A stretch of 15,306 nucleotides of DNA, from positions 1-15,306 of the forward strand of contig CAZXBG010000101.1 of assembly GCA_964638865.1 (NCBI GenBank). The letters are read 5' to 3'. This DNA comes from UBA7236 sp964638865 (GTDB lineage: Bacteria > Bacteroidota > Bacteroidia > Chitinophagales > BACL12). Positions within the stretch are counted from its first letter, which is position 1, and every line of letters begins with the position of its first letter. The position numbers and the translations under genes were made by a program. The notes below the pieces were generated by a model, which was not told the origin of the DNA, searched no databases, and saw only the letters and a list, made by a program, of their open reading frames with translations. Shown here piece by piece: positions 14,053-15,306 of this stretch.

Positions 14053-15222
14053 ATGGATCAGGATAAATATGGTTTAAGAGGGGTTTCGTCACAAAAGGAG
14101 GACGTACACAAGGCTATAGCACATTTGGACAAAGGATTGTACCCTAATGCTTTTTGCAAAATACTGCCTGATTTTATTGGGGGAGATATGGAAAGTTGTA
14201 ATGTAATGCATGCCGACACCGCAGGTACAAAAACTGCTCTTGCCTATATTTACTGGAAGGAAACAGGTGACCTTAGCGTTTGGAAGGGAATTGCGCAAGA
14301 TGCTTTGGTGATGAATCTTGACGACATGGCCTGTGTTGGAATTACCGATAATATTGTGATTTCCTCAACTATTGGCAGAAATAAAAGTGTTATTCCCGGT
14401 GAGGTTATTGGCCAGGTTATAAATGGTACCATGGAATTTTTACAAACTATGGAAGATAATGGAGTTAAAATTCACCATGCCGGAGGAGAAACTGCAGACG
14501 TTGGAGATATTGTAAGAACAATTGATGTTGGCATTACAGCCTTCGGAAGGATCAAAAAAAATGAACTGATTATTAATAATATTAAACCGGGAAATGTAAT
14601 CGTAGGAATTGCGAGTTACGGTAAATCATCGTATGAACAAACCTATAATGGCGGAATGGGAAGCAACGGATTAACCAGTGCGCGTCATGATGTTTTTTCT
14701 CATTTATATGCCGAAAAATATCCTGAAAGTTTTAATCCGGCAATTCCTGATGAAGTTGTTTATACCGGCAATAAACTTGTAACCGATAAAATTGAAATTG
14801 GAAAATTAATTACGGATATTGGAAAACTTGTGCTCTCTCCCACCCGAACTTATTTACCTCTGTTAAAAACAATTTTAACGCCGTTTAAAAATAATATTTC
14901 GGGAATTATACATTGCAGTGGCGGTGGACAAACAAAAGTGTTACATTTTATTGACGATGTGCATATCATTAAAAATAATTTATTACCTGTTCCTCCATTA
15001 TTTAAAATGATTCAGGAAGAATCAAAAACAGATTGGAAAGAAATGTTTCGTGTATTTAATATGGGTCACCGATTAGAAATTTATACCGACGAAAAAACTG
15101 CAGAAGAAATTATCGCAATTTCAAAACAATTTAATATGGAAGCGCAAATAATTGGATATGTAGAGCAAGCGGAGAAAAAAAATGTTACTATTAAAAGTGA
15201 ATATGGGGAGTTTGTGTATTAG
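14053..15222 (+). CDS. purM: phosphoribosylformylglycinamidine cyclo-ligase (AIR synthase)
   Basis: ATP-dependent ring closure of FGAM to AIR, the fifth step of purine synthesis, in the cytoplasm. The 389 residues carry the PurM motifs in order: a start YGLRGVSSQKEDVHKAI, the loop HADTAGTKT (53-61), QDALVMNLDDMACVG (82-96) where the Mg-ATP-binding DCVAM-ND region lies in classical PurM, GGETAD (144-149), GMGSNGLTSARHDVF (201-215) corresponding to GLHSNGYSLVR, LSPTRTYLPLL, and a HCSGGGQTKVL motif. It is about 45 residues longer than E. coli PurM (345) and diverged from it, as is usual for the Bacteroidota form. A related AIR-synthase-fold enzyme is possible but less likely. It is transcribed away from ppk1 and ends in TAG. 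The 84 bp after the stop hold nothing I recognise beyond short repeats of ATGAG at the window edge. Confidence 0.88.
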   Translation: MDQDKYGLRGVSSQKEDVHKAIAHLDKGLYPNAFCKILPDFIGGDMESCNVMHADTAGTKTALAYIYWKETGDLSVWKGIAQDALVMNLDDMACVGITDNIVISSTIGRNKSVIPGEVIGQVINGTMEFLQTMEDNGVKIHHAGGETADVGDIVRTIDVGITAFGRIKKNELIINNIKPGNVIVGIASYGKSSYEQTYNGGMGSNGLTSARHDVFSHLYAEKYPESFNPAIPDEVVYTGNKLVTDKIEIGKLITDIGKLVLSPTRTYLPLLKTILTPFKNNISGIIHCSGGGQTKVLHFIDDVHIIKNNLLPVPPLFKMIQEESKTDWKEMFRVFNMGHRLEIYTDEKTAEEIIAISKQFNMEAQIIGYVEQAEKKNVTIKSEYGEFVY

Positions 15223-15306
15223 CGGGAGGGTGGGGAGTGTGCAGTGAGGATTGGGCATCTGGTGAAGATTTCAGTAACATTTATGCAATGAGAAATGAGT
15301 AATGAG

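Noticed and set aside
15223..15306. Repeat or gene start at the right edge
   Set aside because: Only short ATGAG repetitions in 84 bp are visible, too little to assign.

Overview
The window is about 15.3 kb of AT-rich DNA that looks like a Bacteroidota chromosome. Four things point that way. Shine-Dalgarno sequences are largely absent. Several genes carry the phylum's promoter signature (-33 TTTG, about 20 bp, -7 TAnnTTTG). The Rhs core has the YRYGFN.QE form common in this phylum. The PurM is the long form seen there. I cannot place it below phylum with confidence; no rRNA or tRNA gene is visible.

Left part, about 1-4.5 kb, is accessory DNA read on the minus strand. In transcription order it holds: an array of 32-bp palindromic repeats; an AAA ATPase/DUF4143 gene broken by an in-frame amber codon and a damaged Walker A motif; a tyrosine recombinase; an orphan Rhs C-terminal tip (core remnant plus an unassigned putative toxin domain); and, 8 bp further on, a small lipoprotein that is a candidate immunity protein. 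Short REP-like hairpin repeats lie on both sides of the ATPase and its array, so that segment may have moved as a unit.

Middle part, about 4.5-10.9 kb, is read on the plus strand. It starts with the housekeeping chromosome-organising ATPase smc. Its true start is at 4510, just after a good promoter. A run of small soluble or anchored proteins follows: SRPBCC, DUF1801, a two-domain GNAT acetyltransferase, then a second SRPBCC and a second DUF1801.

Right part, about 10.9-15.2 kb, is a polyphosphate operon on the minus strand (ppk1 then ppx/gppA, 14 bp apart), converging on the DUF1801 gene across a shared hairpin. Divergent from ppk1 is the purine gene purM. A symmetric AT-rich inverted repeat lies between the two divergent starts.

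The most interesting material is the 2.8-4.4 kb segment (repeat array, decayed ATPase, flanking repeats) and the recombinase/Rhs-tip/lipoprotein cluster at 0.09-2.6 kb.
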